A stretch of 64,000 nucleotides of DNA from an uncultured Paracoccaceae bacterium (GTDB lineage Bacteria > Pseudomonadota > Alphaproteobacteria > Rhodobacterales > Rhodobacteraceae), in contig CALSNT010000005.1 in NCBI GenBank assembly GCA_943787785.1, forward strand, positions 1-64,000. The letters run 5' to 3'. This document shows positions 21,146-29,819 of the stretch, piece by piece; positions within the stretch are counted from its first letter, which is position 1; each line of letters opens with the position of its first letter. The position numbers and the translations under genes were made by a program. Below the pieces are notes generated by a model. The model did not search any database. It saw nothing but the letters and a program-made list of their open reading frames with translations, and had not been told where the DNA came from.

Positions 21146-22084
21146 TCAATCCTCCCTCACAGCACCATCCTGCTTCTCGTCCGGCGGAACCCACCAATCG
21201 CCAATGATCCGGTCGTATTCGACGGGTGTAATCGGGCCATAGCCACTGATGTGAACGGCCGACATTTCGTTGAGCACTACCTGGTCACCCGCCATCATGA
21301 AATCGACCCGCACATGGTCAAATCCAGCGCCAACGAGTCGTGCTATCCGGCACAGGTCATCCCAGTATTCCGGGACCGGCGGGGCGACCTCCATCGGAGG
21401 CATGTGAATTGCGAAGGGCAGGATTTGCCAATTTTCATCAAACACTCCGACACTCAGAAGATTCGGACCTGCCTCGGTGTATGTCACGAAGCGTATTTCA
21501 CCATGAAACAGATGGAATTTCACTTCAGCGGGACGCGAACCCTTGGGGCCAGGCATCAATGTTTCTACAAGGATCGCCCGTTTGGCGGGCCAGTAGAATT
21601 GCTCGTTCAAATCCAATGCCGTTCCGAAGCGGCGATCCAGCCATCGGCGAAGCGTATTTCGGATCGCCGCAATATCGCGGGGTTCCTCTGCGTGAAGCAG
21701 CAATCGCCAGCCAGAGCCGTGTGCGGGTTTCAGGATCACGTCGTCGGGCAGGGCGGCGATATCGATCTGGTCGACCCTGGTTGCGACTTGCAGGAACGGC
21801 GGAACCACCCAGTGGTCGGATGGTTCCAAGCGAGACCGGGCGAACTCTCGCGTGGCGACCTTATCCGATATGATCGGTAGCAGCGGGTTTCGATCATAGA
21901 GCTTGCGCCACTGCATCTTCTCGTTCCAGGTACGCGGCGTCCTCAGGTTGAGCGGGTAACCGTGACTTTCGAGAAAGCGTCGTTTGATTGCCGGAGCGCC
22001 GCGCCAGGCATCAATGCGGGCGCGGAGCATCCGCAGTTGATCCTTGATCCGCCGGTCAAGCCGGGTTCCGTTGGGGTTTGACAT
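21146..22084 (-). CDS. ATP-grasp family protein (TupA-like)
   Basis: A 312-residue protein like the TupA-type ATP-grasp family often found in polysaccharide loci. Seen are GYPLNLRTPRTWNEKMQWRK (family N-terminal motif), DDVILKPAHGSGW (ATP-grasp lysine region), and FDHVRVDFMMAGDQVVLNEM near the C-terminus with metal-binding Asp and Glu. Such enzymes are thought to modify glycans by amide-type ligation, but the substrate is unknown. It is alone on its strand within the island. Confidence 0.78.
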   Translation of the reverse strand: MSNPNGTRLDRRIKDQLRMLRARIDAWRGAPAIKRRFLESHGYPLNLRTPRTWNEKMQWRKLYDRNPLLPIISDKVATREFARSRLEPSDHWVVPPFLQVATRVDQIDIAALPDDVILKPAHGSGWRLLLHAEEPRDIAAIRNTLRRWLDRRFGTALDLNEQFYWPAKRAILVETLMPGPKGSRPAEVKFHLFHGEIRFVTYTEAGPNLLSVGVFDENWQILPFAIHMPPMEVAPPVPEYWDDLCRIARLVGAGFDHVRVDFMMAGDQVVLNEMSAVHISGYGPITPVEYDRIIGDWWVPPDEKQDGAVRED

Positions 22085-22549
22085 ATCGCGTTGGCCTGAG
22101 TGCTCTGGTTAGAGGCGTGATGACAGTCCGCAGTCCGCAACTCAAGCGGGTCGATAGATGCGGCGCAGGGGGCGTCATTGAAATCGAAGCCCTCATGACA
22201 TTTGCGTCATTGTCGCGTCCACGCAGCAATGGGTCATGTTCCGCACGCAATTCGCGATTCCCAACATGTAAAGACGTAGTCCGGAAAGTCTCGAGCAAGT
22301 GCTGTTTTGTATCGATTGCATCTGGCGAACAAGATTCTGTCGTATGGTTTGAATACATCGCCGGGACCCGAGCATTTTCGGCATCGCGCTGATGCTTCAC
22401 ATTCGATTGAGCGGGGAATGGCGGGTAGTCAAAGCTCTCTGCACAAAAACTGCACACAAGAACACCGACGCCTGCACGACTCCGCCGGATCGTTTGCACA
22501 TCGGGTGCCGATACTCCTTCCAGCGAAACGAAAATCCATGGAGGGATAG
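22085..22549. other. Intergenic region between the ATP-grasp and DUF4173 genes
   Basis: A 465-base divergent gap that should carry both promoters. Short frames on both strands lack ribosome binding sites and family features. Two GCGTCATTG words about 35 bases apart (near 22170 and 22205) might be regulator sites, but this is weak. Confidence 0.35.
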
Positions 22550-24115
22550 ATGCGCAGGCAGCTCGTGATTGATGGAATTCCAGACAGTCTTCGGCTGGAC
22601 GGCTGGTGGCTGGCTAGTGACAGCGCCGATATGACAGACGGCATCAATGATCGGGGCAGCACCAAACCAATGGTGACATTCGCCGAGTTTCCCATGCCCT
22701 TGATTGCTTTGCTGATCTTGGTCGCACTGGCGGATTGGCTGTTCTGGGAGCACGGCGCTGGGGTTTCCATTGCAGTTTTTGCTTTGGTTTTAACAGTTTG
22801 CCTTTTGTGGTTGAGGCCCGGTGGAACGACTCGCCGCGAATGGTTGATCGGAACCGGCTTCGAGGTGATTTGCAATCTACCGGTTGTGGAACAGCTTCAA
22901 CCGATTTCTTTGATGTTCTCCGTCTTCGGTATTACCGCGTTGGTGGGCTGGGTGAGTTACGGAAGGATTCTAGAATGGTGGCAAGCCCTGTGGATGATGG
23001 TCCGGTTGTCCTCCATCGGGGCGGTATTGCTGCCTGCTGTGATTGTGAGCGAGATTAAGGGTGCCAGGCCTGCATCGAGCCTGAAACATCACCTGAAATC
23101 GCTCGTCCTGCCCCTGGGTGTGGGTTTGGTGTTCCTACTCTTGCTGACAACGGCCAATCCGATCCTTGAGCAGTTCCTCGACCAGTTGACCAGATTTCAG
23201 TTTCTGACGCCGGAACTAATCTTGCGAGTCATCTTCTGGTTCATGGTCGCGACGCTTGTCTGGCCGTATCTGAATCTGAGGCCAACATGGCTCGGCCCGG
23301 TGATGAGGGCCCCGACCGTTGGGTCGGTTCGGGTCCCGTTGATCGCGAATTTGGTTACAGCGGACTCAGTTCGCAATTCACTGGTTTTGTTCAACACGTT
23401 ATTCCTGGTTCAGTCCATCATGGACCTCGGCATCCTTTCGGGGGGAATGGCGCTTCCAGATGGAATGACCTACGCCCGTTACGCCCATCGTGGGGCCTAT
23501 CCCTTGGTGGCCACGGCCCTTCTGGCTGGGCTGTTTGCCATCTCAACACACAGAATGATCAAGGACAGCCGGTTCTTGCGGAACCTGCTGTTCCTGTGGC
23601 TCGGACAGAATCTTTTCCTGGTGGTAACGGCTGCGTTCCGGCTGAGCCTGTATGTCGAAGTTTACTCTCTCACCTATCTGCGCGTTGCGGCCTTCATCTG
23701 GATGGGTCTGGTGTTTGTCGGGCTGGTCCTCACCATTTTCCACATCACCCGGTCGCACAACGTTGCCTGGCTTGTGCGTTCCAATTTGTTGGTATTGATG
23801 GCAACTCTCTACGTTTGCGGCTTCGTCAACTTTGCCTATGTGATCGCGGATTATAATCTGCGCCATACGACTGACCTTATTCGTCTCGATTCCGGATACA
23901 TATGTCGCCTGGGTGAGCAGGTTTTGCCATTAATCCTGGAACGCGAAGAAGAAAGCGGACGTCGGTTTTGCTCCCGATATAGCGCCTCCCAGATTAAGCA
24001 TGATCCCATAGACAACTGGCGGGAATGGGGCTTTCGCCGATGGCGGCTACAGGTCTATCTTGAACGGCAGATGCAAAGGAACGCCGGTGATGCCCAGCCA
24101 CATTCTTATCGTTGA
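22550..24115 (+). CDS. DUF4173 family polytopic membrane protein
   Basis: A 521-residue integral membrane protein with about 11–12 hydrophobic helices from residue 48 to 430, and a soluble Arg-rich tail. Typical segments are LNLRPTWLGP, LFLVQSIMDLGILSGGMALP and MTYARYAHRGAYPLVATALL, as in the DUF4173/DUF4153 family of unknown role. GGAGGGA precedes the start. Its 3' end overlaps the response regulator start by 26 bases, so it forms an operon with the two-component genes and may be part of the signalling module. Confidence 0.8.
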   Translation: MRRQLVIDGIPDSLRLDGWWLASDSADMTDGINDRGSTKPMVTFAEFPMPLIALLILVALADWLFWEHGAGVSIAVFALVLTVCLLWLRPGGTTRREWLIGTGFEVICNLPVVEQLQPISLMFSVFGITALVGWVSYGRILEWWQALWMMVRLSSIGAVLLPAVIVSEIKGARPASSLKHHLKSLVLPLGVGLVFLLLLTTANPILEQFLDQLTRFQFLTPELILRVIFWFMVATLVWPYLNLRPTWLGPVMRAPTVGSVRVPLIANLVTADSVRNSLVLFNTLFLVQSIMDLGILSGGMALPDGMTYARYAHRGAYPLVATALLAGLFAISTHRMIKDSRFLRNLLFLWLGQNLFLVVTAAFRLSLYVEVYSLTYLRVAAFIWMGLVFVGLVLTIFHITRSHNVAWLVRSNLLVLMATLYVCGFVNFAYVIADYNLRHTTDLIRLDSGYICRLGEQVLPLILEREEESGRRFCSRYSASQIKHDPIDNWREWGFRRWRLQVYLERQMQRNAGDAQPHSYR

Positions 24116-24782
24116 TGACGATCCGAATATTCGCGAGGTGATCGGATTTGCTGTTGAGAGTGCCGGGTTTGCCACGACCTATGCGGAGGATGGCCTGACG
24201 GCATTGACCGTCGCCCGGATAAGCAAGCCCGATTTGATGGTGCTGGATATCGGATTGCCCGAGATGGACGGACTGGAGGTCTGCCGGGAACTCCGAAAAT
24301 CCTCGGACCTACCAATCCTTTTCCTTACTGCGCGGGACGAAGAGATCGACAGGATACTCGGGTTGGAGATTGGTGGGGACGATTATGTCACGAAACCCTT
24401 TTCGCCCCGGGAATTGGTGGCCCGGATCAAAGCGGTCCTAAAACGGATCAGGCCGGTTTCAGAAGCACCTGGCACCGTGCTTACCTGTGGCGATCTGAAG
24501 ATCGACACTGACAAACATCTCTGCGTGCTGGCCGGAACCAATGTCCCACTGACCGCTTCCGAGTTCTCTTTGCTTGAAGCTCTGTTAATGAAGCCCGCGA
24601 ATGTCTTACCGCGTCAGAAGCTTGTAGACGCGATGTACGGCCCGAATATACACGTGTCGGACCGGACGATTGACAGCCACATCCGAAACATCAGGGGCAA
24701 ACTGGGCCGGGCGGGCTGTTCGGATAGTATCGTCACAGTGCATGGTGTCGGCCTTAGGATGGGATCGTGCCGGACAGAGTGA
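24090..24782 (+). CDS. OmpR-family response regulator
   Basis: A 230-residue regulator. The receiver domain has ILIVDDDPN, phospho-Asp in LMVLDIGLPEMDG (about residue 52), LTARDEE and VTKPFSPREL. The C-terminal winged helix has LTASEFSLLEALLMKPANVL and DRTIDSHIRNIRGKLG. The start at 24090 follows AAAGGA and MPSHILIVDDD. It overlaps both neighbours. Its partner kinase is broken, so unless another kinase serves it, phosphorylation control is lost. Confidence 0.92.
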   Translation: MPSHILIVDDDPNIREVIGFAVESAGFATTYAEDGLTALTVARISKPDLMVLDIGLPEMDGLEVCRELRKSSDLPILFLTARDEEIDRILGLEIGGDDYVTKPFSPRELVARIKAVLKRIRPVSEAPGTVLTCGDLKIDTDKHLCVLAGTNVPLTASEFSLLEALLMKPANVLPRQKLVDAMYGPNIHVSDRTIDSHIRNIRGKLGRAGCSDSIVTVHGVGLRMGSCRTE

Positions 24783-25594
24783 AACGCAAATGGCGTCCCC
24801 GTCTATCGACTGTACTTCTGTTGGTCCTCGCAATTGTCTTGTGCTTGCCGTTTGCCGGGCTTTTCCTGTTCAAATTCTATGCAAACCAACTTGTACAACA
24901 GACCGAGGAAAGCCTTCTGGGACAGGCATCTGTGCTGGCCGCCACCTACGCTGAACTTTACCAGGCCGAAACGGCTAACGACAATCGTTATGCGGTGGGG
25001 CCGGGAGAGTTCGATCCGGTCTTCCCCTCTCTTTCAATGCAAGCAGAGAGCATTCTTCCGCCTCGTCCAGACCCGACTCCGATCACCGTTGAAATCGCCA
25101 ATGTCTATCGTGAGATAGGGCCAGAGCTATCCCGAATTTCCAGAGCGTCGCAGGTCAACACCCTTGTCGGGTACAGGTTGCTCGATAACCAGGGGAACGT
25201 CATCGGGGGCAGTGCCGAAACCGGGCAATCTCTGGCCCACGTAGAGGAGGTTGCCGACGCCCTGAATGGCCAAATGGTATCGGTCGCCCGAGTACGCATT
25301 CGCGACGACCCGGAACCGATCCTTTACAATTTCAGTCGCGGAACCCGAGTCCGAGTATTCGTCGCCATGCCCGTTACCGTCGATGGTCAAATAGTCGGTG
25401 CGGTTTATCTTAGCCGCACCCCCAACCACATTTTCCAGTTTCTTTATGGTGAGCGATTCAATCTGGCCAAAGCAGGACTGTTCATCATCACATCTACCGG
25501 ATTGATCGGTTTCGTATTCTGGCGCTTCATCACGCGCCCGATCACCAAGCTCATTGAACAGACCCGATTCACCGGAAGTCATGGGCACCGATGA
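24767..25594 (+). pseudogene. Sensor histidine kinase, N-terminal part (disrupted)
   Basis: 275 codons from a GTG start: a first membrane helix (about 15–36), a periplasmic sensing region (37–235), a second helix (about 237–257) and the start of a HAMP-like segment RFITRPITKLIEQ. The frame then stops at the edge of IS3 debris. The dimerisation/His box and N-box are absent; a piece of the ATPase domain reappears at about 26380. It overlaps the response regulator gene by 16 bases, confirming the original operon. Confidence 0.85.
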
Positions 25595-25609
25595 GAGGTG
25601 GCCCTAGTT

Positions 25610-26380
25610 ATTCGACCAGTTTTCAGCCTTGTTAAGATGGATCAGGGTTTCCTTTAGGCTGCTAATCTCATGGGTTCTGTTTTGCTGACATAGGCCTCAT
25701 CGGGGGTCAATATGCCGTGGGTCGAATGCGGGCGCTCCGAGTTGTAGTAGATCAGCCATTTGCCGATCCCAGTACGCATTTCTGAACCTGTCTCAAAGGC
25801 GTTCAAATAAACGCATTCATACTTCAGGGATCTCCACAGTCGCTCGATCATGCGATTGTCGCGCCAGCGCCTTGACCATCCATGCTGATTTTGATTGCAT
25901 CCGCTCAACACGTCGATCCAATCGCCACTGGTAAATTGGCTGCCCTGATCTGTGTTGAATATCTCCGGCGCGCCGTAGTTGGCCAAGCCATCTTTCAGGC
26001 CTCAACACAGAACTCCGCGTCCATACTGTTGGAAGCCGCCAGGCCAAGACCTTGCGAGCTGTGCCAATCCATGATGGCCACGAGTACAGGAAGCCACGCC
26101 GCATCGGAATATAGGTAATATCCTGCGCACCAGACTTGGTTGGGCGGTCGATCACAGATTCCTCAGCAGAGTACGGCCAGATCTTGTGCTGCGGATGCTT
26201 CTTGCTGGTGTTGGGTTCCTGATAAATCGGAACCAGACGCATAAGGCGCATCAAACGGCGGACACGATGGACGACCGCATTGATGATCATTGCGCTTCAT
26301 GTGACGGGCCATCTGTCGCGACCCGTACCACGGCGTCTCCAAGGAACTGCTTGTCGATTATCTCGGCATCGAGCGAAGAT
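25610..26380 (-). mobile_element. Degenerate IS3 family element inside the kinase gene
   Basis: Reverse-strand frames together spell an IS3 OrfB, in pieces: IDKQFLGD and PWYGSRQMARHMKRN; RRLMRLMRLVPIYQEPNTSK; DITYIPMRRGFLYS; NTDQGSQFTSGDW; RLWRSLKYECVYLNAFETGS; YYNSERPHSTHGILTP. At least two frameshifts separate them and OrfA is not seen. The exact ends and any target duplication cannot be placed. It belongs to a different IS3 branch from the remnant at 20031. Confidence 0.75.
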
Positions 26381-26590
26381 GGCATGCGCTGCCTTACCAT
26401 CACCGATGACGGTTCTGGAATCAGCGACGGAAACCGCGATAAGATTCTGAACCCATTCTTCACTACACGGCGTGACGATGGAGGCACCGGGATGGGCCTG
26501 AACATCGTAAAGTCAGTGATCAGGGCTGTGGGTGGTGACCTGGCTCATGAATCTTGCCATTCGGGAGCACGGTTTCGGATCAAATTTTGA
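26381..26590 (+). pseudogene. Sensor histidine kinase, C-terminal ATPase fragment
   Basis: The frame ending at 26590 reads CLTITDDGSGISDGNRDKIL, then NPFFTTRRDDGGTGMGLNIV and SVIRAVGGDLAHE. These are the G1, F and G2 boxes of a HATPase_c domain. It is the remaining 3' end of the kinase that begins at 24767. The dimerisation domain and N-box between the two parts are missing, so IS3 arrival was accompanied by deletion and excision would not restore the gene. Confidence 0.8.
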
Positions 26591-26859
26591 GGCTCTAAGA
26601 TGGGCCAGCCGAGCTTGAAAAGGCAGTTACACAGGTCTCAGCAAATGTTTCCGCTACTGAATCGCACGGGTAAAGACAGCCCTACGACAAATAGGAGGCG
26701 AATGAAGTGCAAATGCTGGTTCCGCCGGGGTGATACCTGCTCAGACGTAAGGGGCTGAAATATTGTATTTCTTTTGAGTTACCGGGCCTGGCGTTCGGTG
26801 GTCTCGGCAAGTTATCAAAAGTTGGCCGGAATACCAAATTTCAAACAATGACATAAGAA

Positions 26860-26946
26860 TGGTGGGCGACCCTGGAATCGAACCAGGCGTGCGTCTCCGC
26901 GAGGGAGTTACAGTCCCCTGCCACACCTTGCGGCCTGTCGCCCACC
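26860..26946 (-). tRNA. tRNA-Tyr (GTA)
   Basis: On the reverse strand GGTGGGC (from 26946) pairs with GCCCACC (ending 26861). The anticodon arm is GGGGA-CTGTAAC-TCCCT with GTA in the loop, followed by a long variable arm as in bacterial tRNA-Tyr, and a GGTTCGATTCC T-arm. CCA is not encoded. It marks the right border of the accessory island, and its 3' end faces the island. Confidence 0.95.
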
Positions 26947-27097
26947 GGGGTCAGCGGGGCAAGCCCCTTGCTGACGTCGGGCCGGGATAATCTTACGCCC
27001 CGGACCCGTCAACCGGAATTTCAAGCGGCGCGGGGTTGAACTTGGGCACGCTTGGGCGCACCAGCGGATGTAGGGGCAGGCCATTGGAACCGATGCG

Positions 27098-27880
27098 ATG
27101 AAAAAACCGACTTGGGTGATCGATAAGGAACGGGCGCGGCGGGCCTCGGCGGCACAGACGTTCTGGCTGTTCGGCATTCATGCGGTCGCCGATGCGCTGG
27201 CCAATCCCGCGCGCGCCAAGCTGCGGCTGGTGGTGACGCAAAACGCTCTCGACCGGTTAGGCGACGCGGTGGCGGCCAGCGGGCTGACGCCCGAAATTGC
27301 GGATCCGCGCAAGTTCCCCGCACCACTGGATCCGGGGTCAGTGCATCAGGGCGCAGCGCTCGAAGTTCGCCCGCTGGCCTGGGGCGCGGTTGCGGATCAC
27401 ATCGCCGGACCGGACGCGGGGCAGGGGCCGTTCGTGATGCTGGACCGGGTGAGTGATCCGCATAACGTGGGGGCGATCCTGCGCTCTGCCGAAGTGTTCG
27501 GTGCCCGCGCGGTCGTAGCCCCGGCGCGCCATTCGGCACCTGAAACTGGGGCGCTGGCGAAATCGGCGTCGGGCGCGTTGGAAAGGCGACCTTATTTGCG
27601 GATCGGGAATCTGAGCAACGCAATGCGCGAGGTTCAAAATGCCGGGATCACCTGCATCGGGCTCGCAGGCGAGGGCGAGGCGACGCTGGCCGAAGCGCTG
27701 GATGGGTTGGGCGGCCGGCCCGTTGCGTTGGTGCTGGGGGCCGAAGGACCGGGACTGCGCGAGAAGACTCGCGAAACCTGTGACGTGATCGCGCGAATCC
27801 CGTTTGCTTCGGATTTCGGGTCGCTGAACGTGTCAAACGCGGCGGCTGTGGCTCTGTATGAGGTGGCGCGGCGCGGGTAG
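27098..27880 (+). CDS. rlmB: 23S rRNA 2'-O-methyltransferase RlmB (SpoU family)
   Basis: A 260-residue TrmH/SpoU protein. The N-terminal substrate-binding part contains FWLFGIHAVADALANPAR. The knotted SAM-binding domain has MLDRVSDPHNVGAILRSAE, LVLGAEGPGLREKTRE and the final IPFASDFGSLNVSNAAAVAL. It would methylate G2251 (E. coli numbering) of 23S rRNA; other SpoU members have other targets, but this length and order suit RlmB. It lies beside tRNA-Tyr, in core sequence. Confidence 0.9.
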   Translation: MKKPTWVIDKERARRASAAQTFWLFGIHAVADALANPARAKLRLVVTQNALDRLGDAVAASGLTPEIADPRKFPAPLDPGSVHQGAALEVRPLAWGAVADHIAGPDAGQGPFVMLDRVSDPHNVGAILRSAEVFGARAVVAPARHSAPETGALAKSASGALERRPYLRIGNLSNAMREVQNAGITCIGLAGEGEATLAEALDGLGGRPVALVLGAEGPGLREKTRETCDVIARIPFASDFGSLNVSNAAAVALYEVARRG

Positions 27881-27921
27881 AGACCGTTTTTGGCCTGGAA
27901 CGGACATTTGACCCTTGCCCT

Positions 27922-28112
27922 CTTTGTGCACGGAATCGAGCCGAAGGCGCCTTGCACTCGCCAGCCCGTCCGGGCGGGTTGGCGACTGGTGAAGGCAGCG
28001 TAACTCTGTGAGTTGACGGGCGAACCTCACCATCAATTGGCACGAATGGCCGATGCATCACCAACCCACGGGCTGACAAGTGCAAGGCTTGTGTTGCGTG
28101 AAAACCAATGGC
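27922..28112 (+). repeat. 191-bp dispersed intergenic repeat, copy A
   Basis: This block matches 35848–36038 over 191 bases without gaps, with about 17 differences counted by eye. It contains a strong hairpin CGCCAGCCCG/CGGGTTGGCG and a second hairpin ACAAGT-gcaag-GCTTGT near the 3' end. It lies between rlmB and the YHS gene, and 218 further bases up to 28331 hold nothing recognisable except the YHS ribosome binding site. Confidence 0.85.
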
Positions 28113-28330
28113 CGCTACTGGCAAGCTTTAGCCATTGCCTGGCCACTGCTTTCAGGCACGAATTGAAACAACTCGATCCGCACAGAGGTCTTATGGCCGC
28201 TGATTCTGTCATATTTGGCCCCGGGCGCACACGGGCCATCACGGCTTCGCCAGCCCACTTTCCTGGAACCGAAACCTTACGCATGTTCTTTGCAGACTTA
28301 CCCGATGCCATTCCCAAGGAGGATCCCCCG

Positions 28331-28789
28331 ATGACCACCCGCCGCGCCGTACTTGCCCTGTTCGCCACTCTTCCCGCCGTTGCTTTGACCATGCAGACTG
28401 CGAACGCCGCTGAACCCATGGTGTTCTCGGACGATGGCGCGGCCATCCGTGGCACCGACCCAGTTGCCTATTTCACCGAGGGCGGCCCGGTGCAGGGCAG
28501 CCCCGACTTCACCAGCGAATATGAAGGCGCGACCTGGTACTTCGCCAGTGCAGAGAATAAATCGTTGTTTGACGCCGATCCGGCGAAATATGCACCCCAG
28601 TATGGCGGCTATTGCGCCTATGCCGTCAGTCAAGGCTACACCGCGTCTACCGACCCGGACGCCTGGAGTATCGAAGGCGGCAAGCTTTACCTCAACTTCT
28701 CACAATCCGTCCGCCGACGCTGGTTACGCGACGTGCCGGGCCACATCGCCTCGGGTGATGCAAACTGGCCATCGGTTCTTGGTGGCTGA
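28331..28789 (+). CDS. Exported YHS-domain protein
   Basis: A 152-residue protein with a signal peptide (MTTRRAVLALFATLPAVALT, cleavage after about residue 27, NAA) and a YHS domain: GTDPVAYFTEGGPVQG, YFASAENKSLFDADPAKYAP and YGGYCAYAVSQGY. YHS domains are linked with metal or heme proteins; the function is unknown. AAGGAGG lies nine bases before the ATG, which fixes the start against longer in-frame readings. Confidence 0.85.
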   Translation: MTTRRAVLALFATLPAVALTMQTANAAEPMVFSDDGAAIRGTDPVAYFTEGGPVQGSPDFTSEYEGATWYFASAENKSLFDADPAKYAPQYGGYCAYAVSQGYTASTDPDAWSIEGGKLYLNFSQSVRRRWLRDVPGHIASGDANWPSVLGG

Positions 28790-28938
28790 TGGGGCTGGAC
28801 GCGCATGCCCTACCGTGGCACCGATCACATATGTTTGAGCGTCCCTTTAACCCGGCGGTTCCCCGCCTAGATATGAATGGTGAGGCCGTAGAACGGAACT
28901 CTGCAGCCTCCCTTCACTGTCCCTCGTTCCGACACTGG

Positions 28939-28968
28939 CGCCCGGAGCTTGCTTCGGGCGTCTTTTTC
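28939..28968 (+). terminator. Intrinsic terminator after the YHS gene
   Basis: CGCCCGGAGC and GCTTCGGGCG form a 10-bp stem with one G·U, a TT turn, then TCTTTTTCTTTT. The T-tract ends only a few bases before the ATG of the next gene at 28974. Confidence 0.75.
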
Positions 28969-28973
28969 TTTTG

Positions 28974-29447
28974 ATGGCGGATTACTCCGATAGCCTGCTG
29001 CGCAGCGTGCTGACCCGTGTAAAGTCCACCGCGGTCGTTGGCGTGTCGCCAAACTCGGTGCGACCCAGCCACTATGTGGCGCGCTATCTGTCGGTGCGCG
29101 GATATAAGGTCGTTCCGGTCAATCCTGGCCATGCTGGCAAAGTGCTGTTCGGGCAGACAATTGTCGGAAGTCTGAAGGACATTCCGGAACCCGTTGATAT
29201 GGTCGATATTTTTCGGAGATCCGAGGCGGTGACTGCGATTGTTGATGAAGCCCTTGAGATGTTTCCGAGCCTCGACGTGATCTGGATGCAGATCGGTGTG
29301 GAACATGCTGAGGCCACGGCGAAGGCCGAAGCGCGCGGCGTGACGGTAATCCAGAACCGCTGTCCCAAGATCGAACACCAGCGCCTGTTCGGAGAATTGC
29401 GCAAGGGCGGATTTGCGACAGGCGTGATCTCGTCAAGACTCCGGTGA
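28974..29447 (+). CDS. CoA-binding domain protein
   Basis: A 157-residue single Rossmann-type CoA_binding domain (succinyl-CoA synthetase alpha-like). Seen are STAVVGVSPNSVRPSHYVAR (nucleotide loop), RGYKVVPVNPGHAG, VDMVDIFRRSEAV and IWMQIGVEHAEA. Catalytic ligase parts are absent, as usual for this stand-alone family; the function is not known. The start lies right after a terminator T-tract with no Shine-Dalgarno sequence, so expression is puzzling unless a promoter lies inside that region. Confidence 0.85.
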   Translation: MADYSDSLLRSVLTRVKSTAVVGVSPNSVRPSHYVARYLSVRGYKVVPVNPGHAGKVLFGQTIVGSLKDIPEPVDMVDIFRRSEAVTAIVDEALEMFPSLDVIWMQIGVEHAEATAKAEARGVTVIQNRCPKIEHQRLFGELRKGGFATGVISSRLR

Positions 29448-29507
29448 GACTGGCAGTTGTTGGAGCATCTGGCGCGGATGGTTTTAGAAAAGATGATCTT
29501 AGATCAG

Positions 29508-29819
29508 CTAGTTGCGGGACGCTTTTTCTGCGATGCCTGAAGAATTCGTGCGCCGGTCGAGTTCTTCCAGAACATCCGATAGCGGTACATCGCGTGACGT
29601 CAGCATGACCAGAAGGTGGTAAAGGACATCGGCAGCTTCGGCCGTCAGCGCGGCGCGGTCGCCCTTGACGGCCTCGATGATCGCCTCGACGGATTCTTCG
29701 CCGAACTTCTCGGCGCATTTTTCGGGGCCTTTGGCCAGCAGGGCGGCGGTCCAACTCGACGTCGGATCGGCGGACTTGCGTGCCTCGATGGTAGCAGCGA
29801 GGGTTTCCAAAGTTTTCAT
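29508..29819 (-). CDS. hisE: Phosphoribosyl-ATP pyrophosphatase
   Basis: A 103-residue HisE, the second step of histidine synthesis (PR-ATP to PR-AMP). The MazG-like fold shows [20 protein letters not shown] with metal-binding Glu residues, and [15 protein letters not shown]. Its start overlaps the hisF stop (ATGA), so it is coupled. Confidence 0.93.
   Translation of the reverse strand: MKTLETLAATIEARKSADPTSSWTAALLAKGPEKCAEKFGEESVEAIIEAVKGDRAALTAEAADVLYHLLVMLTSRDVPLSDVLEELDRRTNSSGIAEKASRN

Noticed and set aside
22078-22392. A 104-codon forward frame in the ATP-grasp/DUF4173 gap
   Set aside because: It overlaps the ATP-grasp start, has no ribosome binding site or family features and has a composition like random sequence.
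26741-26926. A 61-codon reverse frame over tRNA-Tyr
   Set aside because: It reads through the tRNA gene; such frames are artefacts of tRNA sequence.
26850-26950. tRNA-Tyr as the attachment site of an integrated element
   Set aside because: The 3' end faces the island, but no direct copy of its last bases was found at the other edge near 17.3 kb, and no integrase gene is present.
27922-28112. Short proteins read through the 191-bp repeat (both strands)
   Set aside because: Frames lack ribosome binding sites and starts; the pattern of change favours hairpins, not codons. The similar peptides seen in both copies simply mirror the DNA repeat.
28789-28974. A 61-codon frame between the YHS and CoA-binding genes
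   Set aside because: It overlaps the terminator, and its last residues (GVFFF) are the terminator's T-tract read as codons.
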